A stretch of 42,468 nt of DNA from a virus. The DNA lies in the IMG/VR virus record IMGVR_UViG_3300030104_005177, positions 1 to 42,468 of that record; one strand, written 5' to 3'. The position numbers were made by a program, and so were the translations under genes. Of this stretch, positions 16,787-24,941 are shown in pieces. Position 1 is the stretch's first letter, and each line of letters begins with the position of its first letter. Under the pieces are notes generated by a model that searched no databases, was not told the DNA's origin, and was given only the letters and a program-made list of their open reading frames with translations.

Positions 16787-17359
16787 TTAGAATGGTAAGT
16801 CAGATAGGTCTTGTTTACCATTACTCCAAGAAAATACACCTACTGCTTTGGGAGATGTTACTTCCTCACCGTCTCTATTAGTCCAGTTCTCATGCTTTAC
16901 CTTAATAATAGCTGGCATCCCTTCACAGTTAGATGGAGTAAGGACAGGTAATGCATACAATGTCTTTCCATCTATTACCTTTTCCTCTGGTTTTATACCT
17001 AGAGACTCACACAGCTCCTTAAACTCTCTATTACCTCCAGAGTTAGGCTGTAGATTCTTTTCAGAAGGACTCTTAAATCTAAAGAAACCCTTAGACCTTA
17101 TGCTCTTTCCTACAAATGCACTACCACTATGTTCACCAAAGTCTTTATCAGCATTCTCTTCTGCTAGTTTAAAGGTTATGTTGTATATATCTGCAAGGTG
17201 CTTACCTCTAATAACAACATCTTCCTTTACTGTATAGTCAGAAACGTGGGCATAGAAATCACCCTCTGGAACTATGACATTTGGCTTATCTTCAGTTGGG
17301 TCATAGAAGGACTCTCCACCCATGACATCATCAAGAACAGCGTTAATAGTATTACTCAT
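16787..17359 (-). CDS. Probable single-stranded DNA-binding protein
   Basis: The product is 190 aa. The body is a likely OB-type beta barrel: GDFYAHVSDYTVKEDVVI, ITFKLAEENADKDFGEHSG, SIRSKGFFRF, LPVLTPSNCEGMPAIIKVKH. The last residues are DLSDLPF, very like the acidic D-[DL]-[IL]-P-F tip by which SSB proteins recruit partners. It lies directly after the Rad52-like gene, with an eight-base overlap, which fits a recombination pair. Phage DUF669/DUF2815-type SSBs are alternatives for family placement. Confidence 0.7.
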   Translation of the reverse strand: MSNTINAVLDDVMGGESFYDPTEDKPNVIVPEGDFYAHVSDYTVKEDVVIRGKHLADIYNITFKLAEENADKDFGEHSGSAFVGKSIRSKGFFRFKSPSEKNLQPNSGGNREFKELCESLGIKPEEKVIDGKTLYALPVLTPSNCEGMPAIIKVKHENWTNRDGEEVTSPKAVGVFSWSNGKQDLSDLPF

Positions 17360-17993
17360 TATCTTTTCCTTTTGTTTCGTTTTTTATTAGTTCTATCTTA
17401 GCAACTACTTTATCCATATCACCTTTCTCTATGTTACCATCTTCTATTGAAAGGGATATTTTTTCTTTCCATTCCTCATTAAGTCCTTCCATCTTCTCAT
17501 ATAGGAAGTCTATATCTTCTTGACTTAATGAAGTATCTTCTACTCGGTTTCGATATACATCATCAGCTATGTTTAGATACATATTAAATGCCTTCTTAAT
17601 ACAATCTGTATTAGCTGACTTGATGTCGTTACCTACATCTACAAACTCATCAGTACCTCTTTTCTTCATTATTCTATGGGCCGCTGTCATATCTCCTTTC
17701 CTCCATATACCACCTTCAAACCACTTCAATCTACCATGCACCATAAAGGCTTCGCTACCTAGTGTCTCTGTTTTAACAATAGTCCAAGACCAGCCCGGAT
17801 AGTGCTTGTCTGCCATCTTCTTCATGTATCCTACCTCTACGTAATCAACTCCCATCTTGTTCTTAATAAAAGAACGTGGAGTATCTTCCATAGAAACTTC
17901 ATTATGTAGGTCTCTTATTACATCGAAAGTATCACTAGTTATAATCGTACCATCACTAGTAACGGTTTCCGTTAGAGCTAGTTCATTACTCAT
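17352..17993 (-). CDS. Rad52-like single-strand annealing protein
   Basis: The product is 213 aa. Residues about 50-160 read YVEVGYMKKMADKHYPGWSW, then VHGRLKWFEGG, then IKSANTDCIKKAFNMYLNIADDVY. This matches the Rad52/Sak-type pattern in which a beta sheet is followed by a helix containing K-x-A-x-[ST]-D-[AC]-[LI]-K-[RK]-A. Such proteins anneal complementary single strands during phage recombination. An acidic coiled C-terminal tail may contact the SSB-like protein encoded next. Start MSNELALTET overlaps the upstream stop by eight bases. Confidence 0.65.
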   Translation of the reverse strand: MSNELALTETVTSDGTIITSDTFDVIRDLHNEVSMEDTPRSFIKNKMGVDYVEVGYMKKMADKHYPGWSWTIVKTETLGSEAFMVHGRLKWFEGGIWRKGDMTAAHRIMKKRGTDEFVDVGNDIKSANTDCIKKAFNMYLNIADDVYRNRVEDTSLSQEDIDFLYEKMEGLNEEWKEKISLSIEDGNIEKGDMDKVVAKIELIKNETKGKDNE

Positions 17994-18318
17994 TTACACC
18001 TCTCTTTTTTTTATACTTACTTAACATAGCTACCATTAACAAAAGGTAGTTAATCATATCCTTTATACGCCCTTCTATAGGCTCTGAATATTCTCTACCG
18101 TCTTTAAAGTAATTGTTTATACTAGAGTTATGCTTCTGATAGTAAACAGATAGAACCTGCAATGGTTCCAAGTTTAGACTACTAGCAATATTCTCAAAGT
18201 TCCACAATACATTATCATTATGATTACCTTCTGTATATTCTACTCTCTTACTATCTGATAGTTTAAAAGTATCTGCTATGAACTTATCTCTTAGCTTTTT
18301 GTATTCCTTAGCTTTCAT
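17986..18318 (-). CDS. Small all-alpha protein, Nmad1/DUF6378-like
   Basis: The product is 110 aa. Residues about 35-100 show NVLWNFENIASSLNLEPLQV, YYQKHNSSINNYF and GRIKDMINYLLLMVAML. The series 'NF..iA..L...p..v....Y.KH..Si...........I.DmiNYLlLm.A' resembles small all-alpha phage families (nucleotide-modification-associated domain 1 and DUF6378), probably of the NTP-pyrophosphohydrolase type. A nucleotide-pool or DNA-modification role would follow from the family, but it is uncertain. It overlaps both neighbours. Confidence 0.5.
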   Translation of the reverse strand: MKAKEYKKLRDKFIADTFKLSDSKRVEYTEGNHNDNVLWNFENIASSLNLEPLQVLSVYYQKHNSSINNYFKDGREYSEPIEGRIKDMINYLLLMVAMLSKYKKKRGVNE

Positions 18319-18502
18319 GCCACTCCTCTTTTATTCTAATCCCTACACCTAAGCACCACGTATCTATGATTCTTTCTACCATCTCTTTAGAGTAGCCACC
18401 ATCTTCTTTTATTTCCTTTGCTACCTCTAGTAAAATGCTATCTAGCCTGTCACATTCATCTTCATATACGTTATCAAATATTACATCATTTGTATTTGTC
18501 AT
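18308..18502 (-). CDS. Hypothetical acidic protein
   Basis: The product is 64 aa, acidic and helical, starting MTNTNDVIFDNVYEDECDRL. It overlaps the upstream stop by four bases and the downstream start by eleven. No family is recognised. Confidence 0.5.
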   Translation of the reverse strand: MTNTNDVIFDNVYEDECDRLDSILLEVAKEIKEDGGYSKEMVERIIDTWCLGVGIRIKEEWHES

Positions 18503-18705
18503 GCTTCTGCTCCTTCATCATTAACTATTAAACTAAGGAAGTCTTTATCAATCTTAGACATAGACTCTGCTTTATCTAGGCTTTTCTTAAACTTAGGTAG
18601 TTCTTCTTTTTGATTAGCTACTACAAACATTAAATTCATTAGAGCAAATTCTAAGTGGTCTAATCTAAACTCTATTCTGTCTAGCTTACTCGGTTTCCTC
18701 TTCAT
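18499..18705 (-). CDS. Hypothetical helical protein
   Basis: The product is 68 aa with a basic N-terminus (MKRKPSKLDRIEFRLDHLEF), a short hydrophobic stretch ALMNLMFVVAN at about 21-31 and an acidic end. The RIEFRLDHLEFAL segment is heptad-like. No function is recognised. Confidence 0.5.
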   Translation of the reverse strand: MKRKPSKLDRIEFRLDHLEFALMNLMFVVANQKEELPKFKKSLDKAESMSKIDKDFLSLIVNDEGAEA

Positions 18706-18931
18706 TTTTTTCCTTATATGCTTTCATTAAAGTAGGTGATACATCTACTACTTTTGTTTTCTTGTTTAACCTTCTATTAAGATTAGCAGAATATATTTCT
18801 GCTTCTTCTCTAGATTCAAAGAACCTATGAGGATACTTATGAGTAATTGCATTTGTAAATGCACCTCCTCTAATCATCCACCATGTAGTTCCATCAATCT
18901 CTTCTTTGATAGTCCAACTTACTATCTTCAC
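18686..18931 (-). CDS. Hypothetical protein
   Basis: The product is 81 aa, with an N-terminal beta-type part (VSWTIKEEIDGTTWWMIRGG) followed by a helix (RFFESREEAEIYSANLNRRL). The layout resembles small 'W..RGG.....ydi..F.s.e.A..ya..lN' phage proteins of unknown role. The end overlaps the next start. Confidence 0.5.
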   Translation of the reverse strand: MKIVSWTIKEEIDGTTWWMIRGGAFTNAITHKYPHRFFESREEAEIYSANLNRRLNKKTKVVDVSPTLMKAYKEKNEEETE

Positions 18932-18932
18932 T

Positions 18933-19814
18933 TCACTCTCCTTTTGGTTTATTATATATACATACTTCTCTTACAGGACAATACGACTCACACTTCATAC
19001 CACCCCATGTTTCTGCATCTGTACATTTATCTGGCAACTCTTCTTTCTTTAACGCAGATAGAAGAGCTTCCCTTTTCGTAATATATTTTTCAATTAAGTG
19101 TTCATTATCTATATAGGGAACTTCTATCATATATATCTTACCTACTATACCACGTTCCCTAGCTATTTGTAAACCTCCATCTCTAACTGTTGCCTGTACA
19201 AACATTTTATCTACATCGTACCCATTTGTTTCTAGTAGGTATCTATAAAAGTTTATCTGCCATGACCAATCCTCTAAATCTACTTTGTTCTCATCTCTAT
19301 AGAACTCTTTTACTCTCTTAGGAGTACCTGCCTTACCCCACCTACCACTCCTCTTATACACTTCTGTAGGATGCTTGGCGTAGTAATGTGCTATCCCTAA
19401 ACACTTAGCTATTTTATATGAACCAGAAAACTTGTAATCTACAAGCGTCTTTGTTTCTGAGTCGTACAAATCTATTGTTCCTGTTATACCATGTGCTTCT
19501 AATGTTATCTCTGACTTCAACCTATCCAATAGACTTGATGACTCTTCTAATTTTAAATGATGTAGAGTCCCTGCTAATGCAAATGCATTATCTTGTGGAT
19601 GGATATTATAATCAACCGTTCTTTGTAGATAAGATTGACAAGTACCATTTAATAACTCTGTAGTAGATGGCTTTCTATCTGAAGGTCTATCTTGTGACAT
19701 ATGTAGAAGTGTTGGAAGAGATACTCCCAATCTAGATATATCTACATGACCTTTCTTGATTTCTGTTATAGGAACGATAGCACCAGTACTATCTATAAAC
19801 CCTCTCAACGGCAT
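18933..19814 (-). CDS. Cas4/RecB-like PD-(D/E)XK exonuclease with iron-sulfur cysteines
   Basis: The product is 293 aa. Motifs in order: GTLHH (82-86), GTIDLYD (112-118, D115), LVDYK (124-128), WQINFYRYLL (185-194, Q186 and Y190). Cysteines C59, C264, C275, C279 and C285 could hold a 4Fe-4S cluster in the one-plus-three arrangement of Cas4 and AddB. It would degrade or resect linear DNA to feed the Rad52-like annealing protein encoded three kilobases away. The fold and catalytic residues are visible; the end preference cannot be read from sequence. No adjacent CRISPR elements. Confidence 0.75.
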   Translation of the reverse strand: MPLRGFIDSTGAIVPITEIKKGHVDISRLGVSLPTLLHMSQDRPSDRKPSTTELLNGTCQSYLQRTVDYNIHPQDNAFALAGTLHHLKLEESSSLLDRLKSEITLEAHGITGTIDLYDSETKTLVDYKFSGSYKIAKCLGIAHYYAKHPTEVYKRSGRWGKAGTPKRVKEFYRDENKVDLEDWSWQINFYRYLLETNGYDVDKMFVQATVRDGGLQIARERGIVGKIYMIEVPYIDNEHLIEKYITKREALLSALKKEELPDKCTDAETWGGMKCESYCPVREVCIYNKPKGE

Positions 19815-20059
19815 GATTTCTCCCTGTTTTCGTGCTTTGAATTTAACTTTTCATTGTTGCATAGATCAAGAACTTTCTTGCTATCATCGTAAATAATTCT
19901 TTCTAAGTATATACCTGTTTCATTTTCAACTGCACTTAGTTCTTTCTCTATAATTCCTTCAGCATTTAATCCTTTGTGATAGTAATTATCTTCATCTACG
20001 TAAACTGCTAATTCTACTATTACTGTTTTGTAGTTATCGTTATGATTTGTACTACTCAT
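19805..20059 (-). CDS. Hypothetical protein
   Basis: The product is 84 aa and its ATG follows GGGAGGAAGAGTAA. It begins MSSTNHNDNYKTVIVELAVY with acidic and Asn-rich stretches and a basic C-terminus. It overlaps the amidoligase stop (8 bases) and the nuclease start (10 bases). No family is recognised. Confidence 0.5.
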   Translation of the reverse strand: MSSTNHNDNYKTVIVELAVYVDEDNYYHKGLNAEGIIEKELSAVENETGIYLERIIYDDSKKVLDLCNNEKLNSKHENREKSCR

Positions 20060-21218
20060 TTACTCTTCCTCCCTTGAACTTACTAGTTCTCTTGTTAATA
20101 TAATCACATAGCTCTACTCCAAAAGTACTCACCATGTGAGTAATAGGTGGTTCCTTAATCCACTTATCGTACTCATCTCCTGTGTACCTTTCTAGGTCTA
20201 TAGCCATATCTATTATACGATTTAGTATCTGTATCCAATTAAGTATCTTGGTTCTGTTTATAGTTCCAGAATGTAGACGGAACTCTAGAGAGCCATGATA
20301 GTATCTAGAATGTATGTTAAGACCACAATACCTAGCATCGTTATACTTATCTGCACTAGGACTAGATTCCATGTAGTCGTAATACATTTCTATTAACTCG
20401 TTCTCTTCTGTAATATGCCTAAGCTGTTTCTTAGGAATAGGAAAGTCCTTGCACCAATTAGAACTCTGCCTAGAGTTAGGCATCATACCTTTTAGTATCT
20501 CCTCAAAGTACCTGTATACTATTCCTACATGAGCTACCTGTCTAGCAGTTAGGTCTAATGAGTTGAAGTGTACATGTAGGCCGCAACTTCTATTAACTAT
20601 TGCACCTACATCACTAGACCATCCCATTAGATTATCTATACTTTCTAATAGCAAGTCTCCACTTGCAGGGTAGCTTACCATCTCTACACAGTCATATCCT
20701 TCTTCGCTACTAATAGAACCATCACTTGTACTAGTCCAAAAGTTAGGTGTATCTAAAGCATCGTTATATGGGAATAGACATTCTACTTCTACTCCTACAA
20801 GTCTACGAACAGGAAACTTAAACGACTCTGCTTTTCTAGAACAAGCAGGTGGTTCTTTATCATCTAAATTATATAACATATCATCTATATCGTTAGGTAC
20901 ACAATCACAACAGTAAGGGTTATCATCTCTCCAATACACCTCATCTCTATCTACAGGCTCTTCACAATCACAACAGTTCTCAAAAGTTTCATAGTAGCAA
21001 TGCTCACAGTAGGGGTTTTGATATGCAAAGTAAACCATATCAGTAGGGACACTTTCACTGCAACTGTGACATGAGTAGAAACCCTCATCATGACATGGTT
21101 CGCAATATCTATCTCCATTTACTACTATAGTATCTGTTCTATCTACAGACTCATTGCAATGACAACACTCTACTTGTTCAGGTGGTTCTACTGCTCTTTC
21201 TCTCTCTTCTACTGGCAT
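20052..21218 (-). CDS. Amidoligase (COOH-NH2 ligase) with N-terminal zinc modules, copy 1
   Basis: The product is 388 aa. Three CxxC...CxxC zinc modules fill residues 18-106 (C18/C21/C39/C42, C50/C53/C71/C74, C82/C85/C103/C106). An Amidoligase_2 domain follows: GVEVE (142-146), DGS (166-168), EMVS-P (179-184), CGLHVHFN (212-219), HGSLEFRLHSGTI (308-320). This glutamine-synthetase-like fold is predicted to use ATP to join a carboxylate to an amine, on a peptide or small molecule. The RBS is AGGAG before ATG 21218. It is a paralogue of the gene at 22549-24369 and lies next to a glutamine amidotransferase. The substrate is unknown. Confidence 0.8.
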   Translation of the reverse strand: MPVEERERAVEPPEQVECCHCNESVDRTDTIVVNGDRYCEPCHDEGFYSCHSCSESVPTDMVYFAYQNPYCEHCYYETFENCCDCEEPVDRDEVYWRDDNPYCCDCVPNDIDDMLYNLDDKEPPACSRKAESFKFPVRRLVGVEVECLFPYNDALDTPNFWTSTSDGSISSEEGYDCVEMVSYPASGDLLLESIDNLMGWSSDVGAIVNRSCGLHVHFNSLDLTARQVAHVGIVYRYFEEILKGMMPNSRQSSNWCKDFPIPKKQLRHITEENELIEMYYDYMESSPSADKYNDARYCGLNIHSRYYHGSLEFRLHSGTINRTKILNWIQILNRIIDMAIDLERYTGDEYDKWIKEPPITHMVSTFGVELCDYINKRTSKFKGGRVNE

Positions 21219-21219
21219 A

Positions 21220-21546
21220 CTAGACTCCTATGTTCGTAGCTTGTATAATACCAACTACAAAAGCGTTTATCACCTTCAACCAATTCATTTTCTTAAGAGT
21301 ATCGTATATGTCTTCTTCTAATGTATCAGAGTCTCTGTCTATCTTTGCATCAATAGAACCCATTACATCTATCTGCTTGAGTAGAAAGTCTAAGTACTCC
21401 TCATAAGAGGAACCTACTAGAAAAGGATTTTTCTTAGCTCTGTTGTACAAAGTCTCTATTACAAACTTCTTAGACTTTAGTTTAATAGGGTTAGGAAATC
21501 CTACTAGTATAACCTTCTTTTTAGAATGAGAACCATGACTTGTCAT
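21220..21546 (-). CDS. Hypothetical protein between amidotransferase and amidoligase
   Basis: The product is 108 aa. Residues about 10-20 read KKVILVGFPNP, and the rest is helical (SYEEYLDFLLKQIDV). Its start overlaps the amidotransferase stop by 26 bases, and its end is one base from the next gene, so it belongs to the same operon. No family is recognised. It could be an accessory factor of the amidoligase system. Confidence 0.55.
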   Translation of the reverse strand: MTSHGSHSKKKVILVGFPNPIKLKSKKFVIETLYNRAKKNPFLVGSSYEEYLDFLLKQIDVMGSIDAKIDRDSDTLEEDIYDTLKKMNWLKVINAFVVGIIQATNIGV

Positions 21547-22531
21547 CTTTTACCTCCCTTTCATCCTCATTGCTATAAGCGTCTTTATCTACAAAGTACT
21601 CACAATCAAAACATACTCTCTTGTTATCTGCATCTGTCCATATCTCGTCTGCACTTATCCATTCATAGCAATAGCTACACATCTCTTTTTTAGTATCGCA
21701 AGTAACAGGTAGGGCCATAGTAGCAGGACTTGAACCTCTAGTGTACTCATCTCTCCAAGACCAACCTCCGTACATAGAAGTCTTGTAGTTGTATTGAGAT
21801 AAGGTCTCAAACTGTACTTGCTCTCTGTTAGGCTTACTATTGAAATTATCTACATCATAGGTATAGATATAGTCCTCTGCCACATTCTTGATCTGTAAAA
21901 CTAGTCCAGCTCTAAGCATAGCTTCTCTCATAATCTCTTTAGTAGAAGCCCAGAACAAGACTCTAGCCTTCTTCCAATAAGCTACCACCATAGGTCTACC
22001 CGACTCTCTAGCTAGATGTACCTTTCTATTACTATCCTTTACCCATGTCAGAGCAAAGTCACCTTCTATATTCTCGAAGGCTTCATGCATCTTGTTTCTA
22101 TTAAGAGACTGAAACAATACCTGCGAGTCTACTTCGGGTACACCTTTACCCATAGACTTAGCTACTTGATTGTAGTTGTAGATGACACCATTGTGTACAC
22201 CTACTACATCTCCTACTGTAAACGGATGTGCATTAGTTACCTTTACCTTACCATGCGTAGCTAGTCTAACGTGACCCATTACAATGGTAGTGTCTCTTGT
22301 TATTCGTGATAGAATATTAGCATCAAAGTCATGCATATCTACCAAGCTAGATGAATCTACAAGCGTCTTGTAGGTATGTCTACTATCTGAATCAATAATA
22401 GAAAAACCTGTACTATCCGTACCACGGATAGAAGACTCATCTGTTAGCTCGGTGAACACATCTCTAAGAATCCTCATCTGATTGTCAGATTGTCTACCAC
22501 TAGTCTTAGCGAATCCAAAGATTCCACACAT
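21521..22531 (-). CDS. Class II glutamine amidotransferase with C-terminal zinc ribbon
   Basis: The product is 336 aa. The Ntn-type GATase domain is complete: Cys2 nucleophile (MCGIFGF), RGTDSTG (36-42), GHVRLATHG (86-94), NAHPF (100-104), HNG (113-115), VDSQ (134-137), EGDFAL (156-161). It would hydrolyse glutamine and pass ammonia to a partner. The synthetase domain of GlmS or AsnB is missing; instead the C-terminus has a zinc ribbon C285/C288...C307/C310 like those of the adjacent amidoligases. The partner is therefore probably an amidoligase. The RBS AAGGAG precedes ATG 22531. Confidence 0.85.
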   Translation of the reverse strand: MCGIFGFAKTSGRQSDNQMRILRDVFTELTDESSIRGTDSTGFSIIDSDSRHTYKTLVDSSSLVDMHDFDANILSRITRDTTIVMGHVRLATHGKVKVTNAHPFTVGDVVGVHNGVIYNYNQVAKSMGKGVPEVDSQVLFQSLNRNKMHEAFENIEGDFALTWVKDSNRKVHLARESGRPMVVAYWKKARVLFWASTKEIMREAMLRAGLVLQIKNVAEDYIYTYDVDNFNSKPNREQVQFETLSQYNYKTSMYGGWSWRDEYTRGSSPATMALPVTCDTKKEMCSYCYEWISADEIWTDADNKRVCFDCEYFVDKDAYSNEDEREVKDDKSWFSF

Positions 22532-22548
22532 ACTATTTTCTCCTTTTG

Positions 22549-24369
22549 TTAGTTGTTATCTATTCTCCTGTCTATATACTCAGCACCGAATACACCTGTT
22601 ATATCTTTAAGTATATCCATAGTTGGTATTTTGTCAGAAATAATTCTGCTACAAAGCACAGGGTCTCTTTGTAATCTTGTAGCCGTTGTCATAATTCTAT
22701 TAAGGAATTGTATCCACTCTTGAATAGGTCTAGAGTATATACTACCCTCATGGTATCTAAATTCTATTGTACCTAAGTAGAACCTAGCGTGTATATTAGT
22801 ACCAAAGTACCTAGCGTCATTGTACTTATTATCAGTAAGGTTAGTATTTGCACCTTTGTAGTATTCATTTACTAGATGAGTTAGGCTTCTCATTCTAGAT
22901 ATTTTTCTAGGACTCATAGGTATCTCTTTACAATATGTATTATCTGTTCTATTGCTAGGTAATCCTCTATAGATATAACCTTGTAATCTAGACATAATCA
23001 TTAGTAGAGATTGTATCTCTGTAAAGTTAAAGTCTAGTGCGTTCATATGTATATGTATACCACAGCTTTCATCTGCATAGTTGTCATCTTCTCTATGTGT
23101 TGTTTCTAGGTTGTCTAAAGCTTCTACTACTGTACCACCTATAATAGGTTTACTAGTTACAAACTCTACACCTCCAGAGTTTAAAGAGCCATCTTCTATT
23201 ACCTCGAAGTAATCAGTCTCACCTACTGCATCTACATAGTCTTGAGAGTCATCGTAGCAAGTTATAACCTCACTTTCTATACCTATGTATCTATTGTACT
23301 CACTCTTAGTTGCTAGTTTTATAGGTAGCCTTCTGTATCTAAAAGGACTAGCTAGATAAGACTGCAACTTTAGATCGGCACAAGAGGTGCAGTATCTACG
23401 ACCTAAAACATTATGATAGTTCTCATGGTTTCTAGTAAAGTCCATTAGTACCATTCTTCTATCAGCAGAACTTTCTGCATATCTAAGTTTGTCAAAGTCT
23501 ATTGTATCAGAACATCTACAATGTTCGCAAGAGATAATTAGGCTCTCCCAACAAGACTTACAACACCTAGTAATATCTAAGTCTAGGTATGTACTTTTAG
23601 TGTTTTTATCTTGTACGCTAAGTATACCTACTAAGTCAGTTAACTTGTAATCCGTATGACAAGCATCACATTTTTCTACTGTAGTATTGTAACAAGTGTT
23701 ACAGTACTTATCTTCATTATGTACATATGTATCATTTACTATGTCGCTACACTTAGTACAAGCATGGTAGAGTCTGTTGCTTCTAGTATTTTTTCTAATA
23801 GCTACAGCTAATATTTGTTGCCATTCACCTTGTAGATAGAATCTATTAACAGTAGGCTCACTTACATAAGTATTATCTACAAATGTTAAATCTTGTATTT
23901 TCTTATGTAGAGGTTTAACCTCACTAGTAATTCTAGTTCCAACAGGGCGTAATAGGTATTCTACCATGTCTAAACTATCTTCATATCTACTATGTAGTAT
24001 ATTGCTATAGTAGACTGACTTATAGTTTATTTCATCTACTACGTTATACTCAAATGTTAGATTGTACAATCTTCTATCTGAATATAATAGATCGGTAGCT
24101 CTACATAATATTCTATTACTACCTTTCTTAGTTTCTATTAGAACACCTAGTACATACTTAGAGTTAGAGTTATTCCAATCTTCTATCTTAGCTACGTCTA
24201 GTATCTTAGCTACTCTAGATGTTATAGTATTAAAATGATAAGACTGTAGAGTTCTATCATTAGCATAGACATCATAGTCGTAGAGTACATCTATCTCTTT
24301 GAAACTACTAGCACTAGTATACCTAGCATTAGTTGTATCTAGTAGATAGACGTCATTTGAATATAACAT
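22549..24369 (-). CDS. Amidoligase with N-terminal extension and zinc modules, copy 2
   Basis: The product is 606 aa. The first 190 residues match nothing I know. Zinc-type cysteine pairs fall at 204/207/223/226, 234/237/270/273 and 281/284 with 327/330. The ligase domain shows GIESE (363-367), DGS (393-395), EFVTSKP (402-408), CGIHIHMN (436-443) and GTIEFRYHEGSI (533-544). It has the same order as the 388-aa gene, with shared NKYNDARYxG before the last block. RBS AGGAGG lies five to six bases before ATG 24369, inside an upstream small gene. Duplicates within one operon could act as a heteromer or on two substrates. Confidence 0.8.
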   Translation of the reverse strand: MLYSNDVYLLDTTNARYTSASSFKEIDVLYDYDVYANDRTLQSYHFNTITSRVAKILDVAKIEDWNNSNSKYVLGVLIETKKGSNRILCRATDLLYSDRRLYNLTFEYNVVDEINYKSVYYSNILHSRYEDSLDMVEYLLRPVGTRITSEVKPLHKKIQDLTFVDNTYVSEPTVNRFYLQGEWQQILAVAIRKNTRSNRLYHACTKCSDIVNDTYVHNEDKYCNTCYNTTVEKCDACHTDYKLTDLVGILSVQDKNTKSTYLDLDITRCCKSCWESLIISCEHCRCSDTIDFDKLRYAESSADRRMVLMDFTRNHENYHNVLGRRYCTSCADLKLQSYLASPFRYRRLPIKLATKSEYNRYIGIESEVITCYDDSQDYVDAVGETDYFEVIEDGSLNSGGVEFVTSKPIIGGTVVEALDNLETTHREDDNYADESCGIHIHMNALDFNFTEIQSLLMIMSRLQGYIYRGLPSNRTDNTYCKEIPMSPRKISRMRSLTHLVNEYYKGANTNLTDNKYNDARYFGTNIHARFYLGTIEFRYHEGSIYSRPIQEWIQFLNRIMTTATRLQRDPVLCSRIISDKIPTMDILKDITGVFGAEYIDRRIDNN

Positions 24370-24499
24370 CTCTTACCTCCTTGAGTATTGCTACTATATA
24401 ATCTCTGTACATAATAACAACACCACTAGAAAGTATAGTCAGTAGACTGACATGACTCTCTCCACAGGAACCAAGTAGATGGTGTAGTATCTCTCTCAT
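24353..24499 (-). CDS. Small membrane protein, 48 aa
   Basis: Found in the 150-bp gap before the 606-aa gene. ATG 24499 is preceded by AAGGAG with five bases of spacing. The protein starts MREILHHLLGSCGESH, has a hydrophobic segment VSLLTILSSGVVIMY (17-31) and ends in a second amphipathic helix. Its end overlaps the amidoligase start by 17 bases, and that gene's RBS lies within it. One transmembrane helix is likely. Function is unknown. An alternative start at 24503 gives a 25-aa peptide without such a segment. Confidence 0.5.
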   Translation of the reverse strand: MREILHHLLGSCGESHVSLLTILSSGVVIMYRDYIVAILKEVRDVIFK

Positions 24500-24518
24500 A
24501 CATTCTCCTTGTTAGTTA

Positions 24519-24941
24519 TTAGATAGGCCAATAATACTCCATGTTTATTGGCTCTTGCCACTTGTACCTAGAGTAGTAATACTCTAAGTCTTTACGTAGT
24601 AGATTGCTTCTATGAGAAGCGTGTACTCTATCGTCGCCCAACCAAGAGGGCATCTCTATAGAATCTGGCACACCTACAAGTTCCATCGTATTGTTGTAAC
24701 CTCTAAGTATCCACTCTTCTATCATCTTGTTTTTGTAGAGTAGCAACGCTTCTACATAACCATCCCACATTAGAACGGCAGGATGTCTTAGCCAACCTTT
24801 GTACTTCTTACCTTGTAGAGTTGGATTATCTACTAATACATTGTATATTTGTAATGCTTCTACTCTCTGCTTACCTAGTCTACGATAGTCTAGCATACTA
24901 GCAGAGATAGAGAAATCTTTATGTGGTAGAAATGTTTGCAT
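24519..24941 (-). CDS. Pyr_excise/MSMEG_6728-like protein (putative DNA glycosylase family)
   Basis: The product is 140 aa. It begins MQTFLPHKDFSISASMLDYR and continues with RLGKQRVEALQI, GWLRHPAVLMWDGY, PSWLGDDRVHASHRSNLLRK and YYWPI. This order is characteristic of a widespread bacterial and phage family, placed in the Pyr_excise group with T4 endonuclease V and named after MSMEG_6728. An experimentally proven pyrimidine-dimer glycosylase activity is not implied. The ATG overlaps the previous stop (TAATG). Confidence 0.7.
   Translation of the reverse strand: MQTFLPHKDFSISASMLDYRRLGKQRVEALQIYNVLVDNPTLQGKKYKGWLRHPAVLMWDGYVEALLLYKNKMIEEWILRGYNNTMELVGVPDSIEMPSWLGDDRVHASHRSNLLRKDLEYYYSRYKWQEPINMEYYWPI

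Noticed and set aside
18933-19814. CRISPR adaptation Cas4
   Set aside because: No cas1, cas2 or array is present; the Rad52-like and SSB-like neighbours point to recombination.
20052-24369. Standard glutamine synthetase, asparagine synthase or GlmS
   Set aside because: The ligases show amidoligase motifs rather than glutamine synthetase ones, and the amidotransferase has no synthase or isomerase domain.
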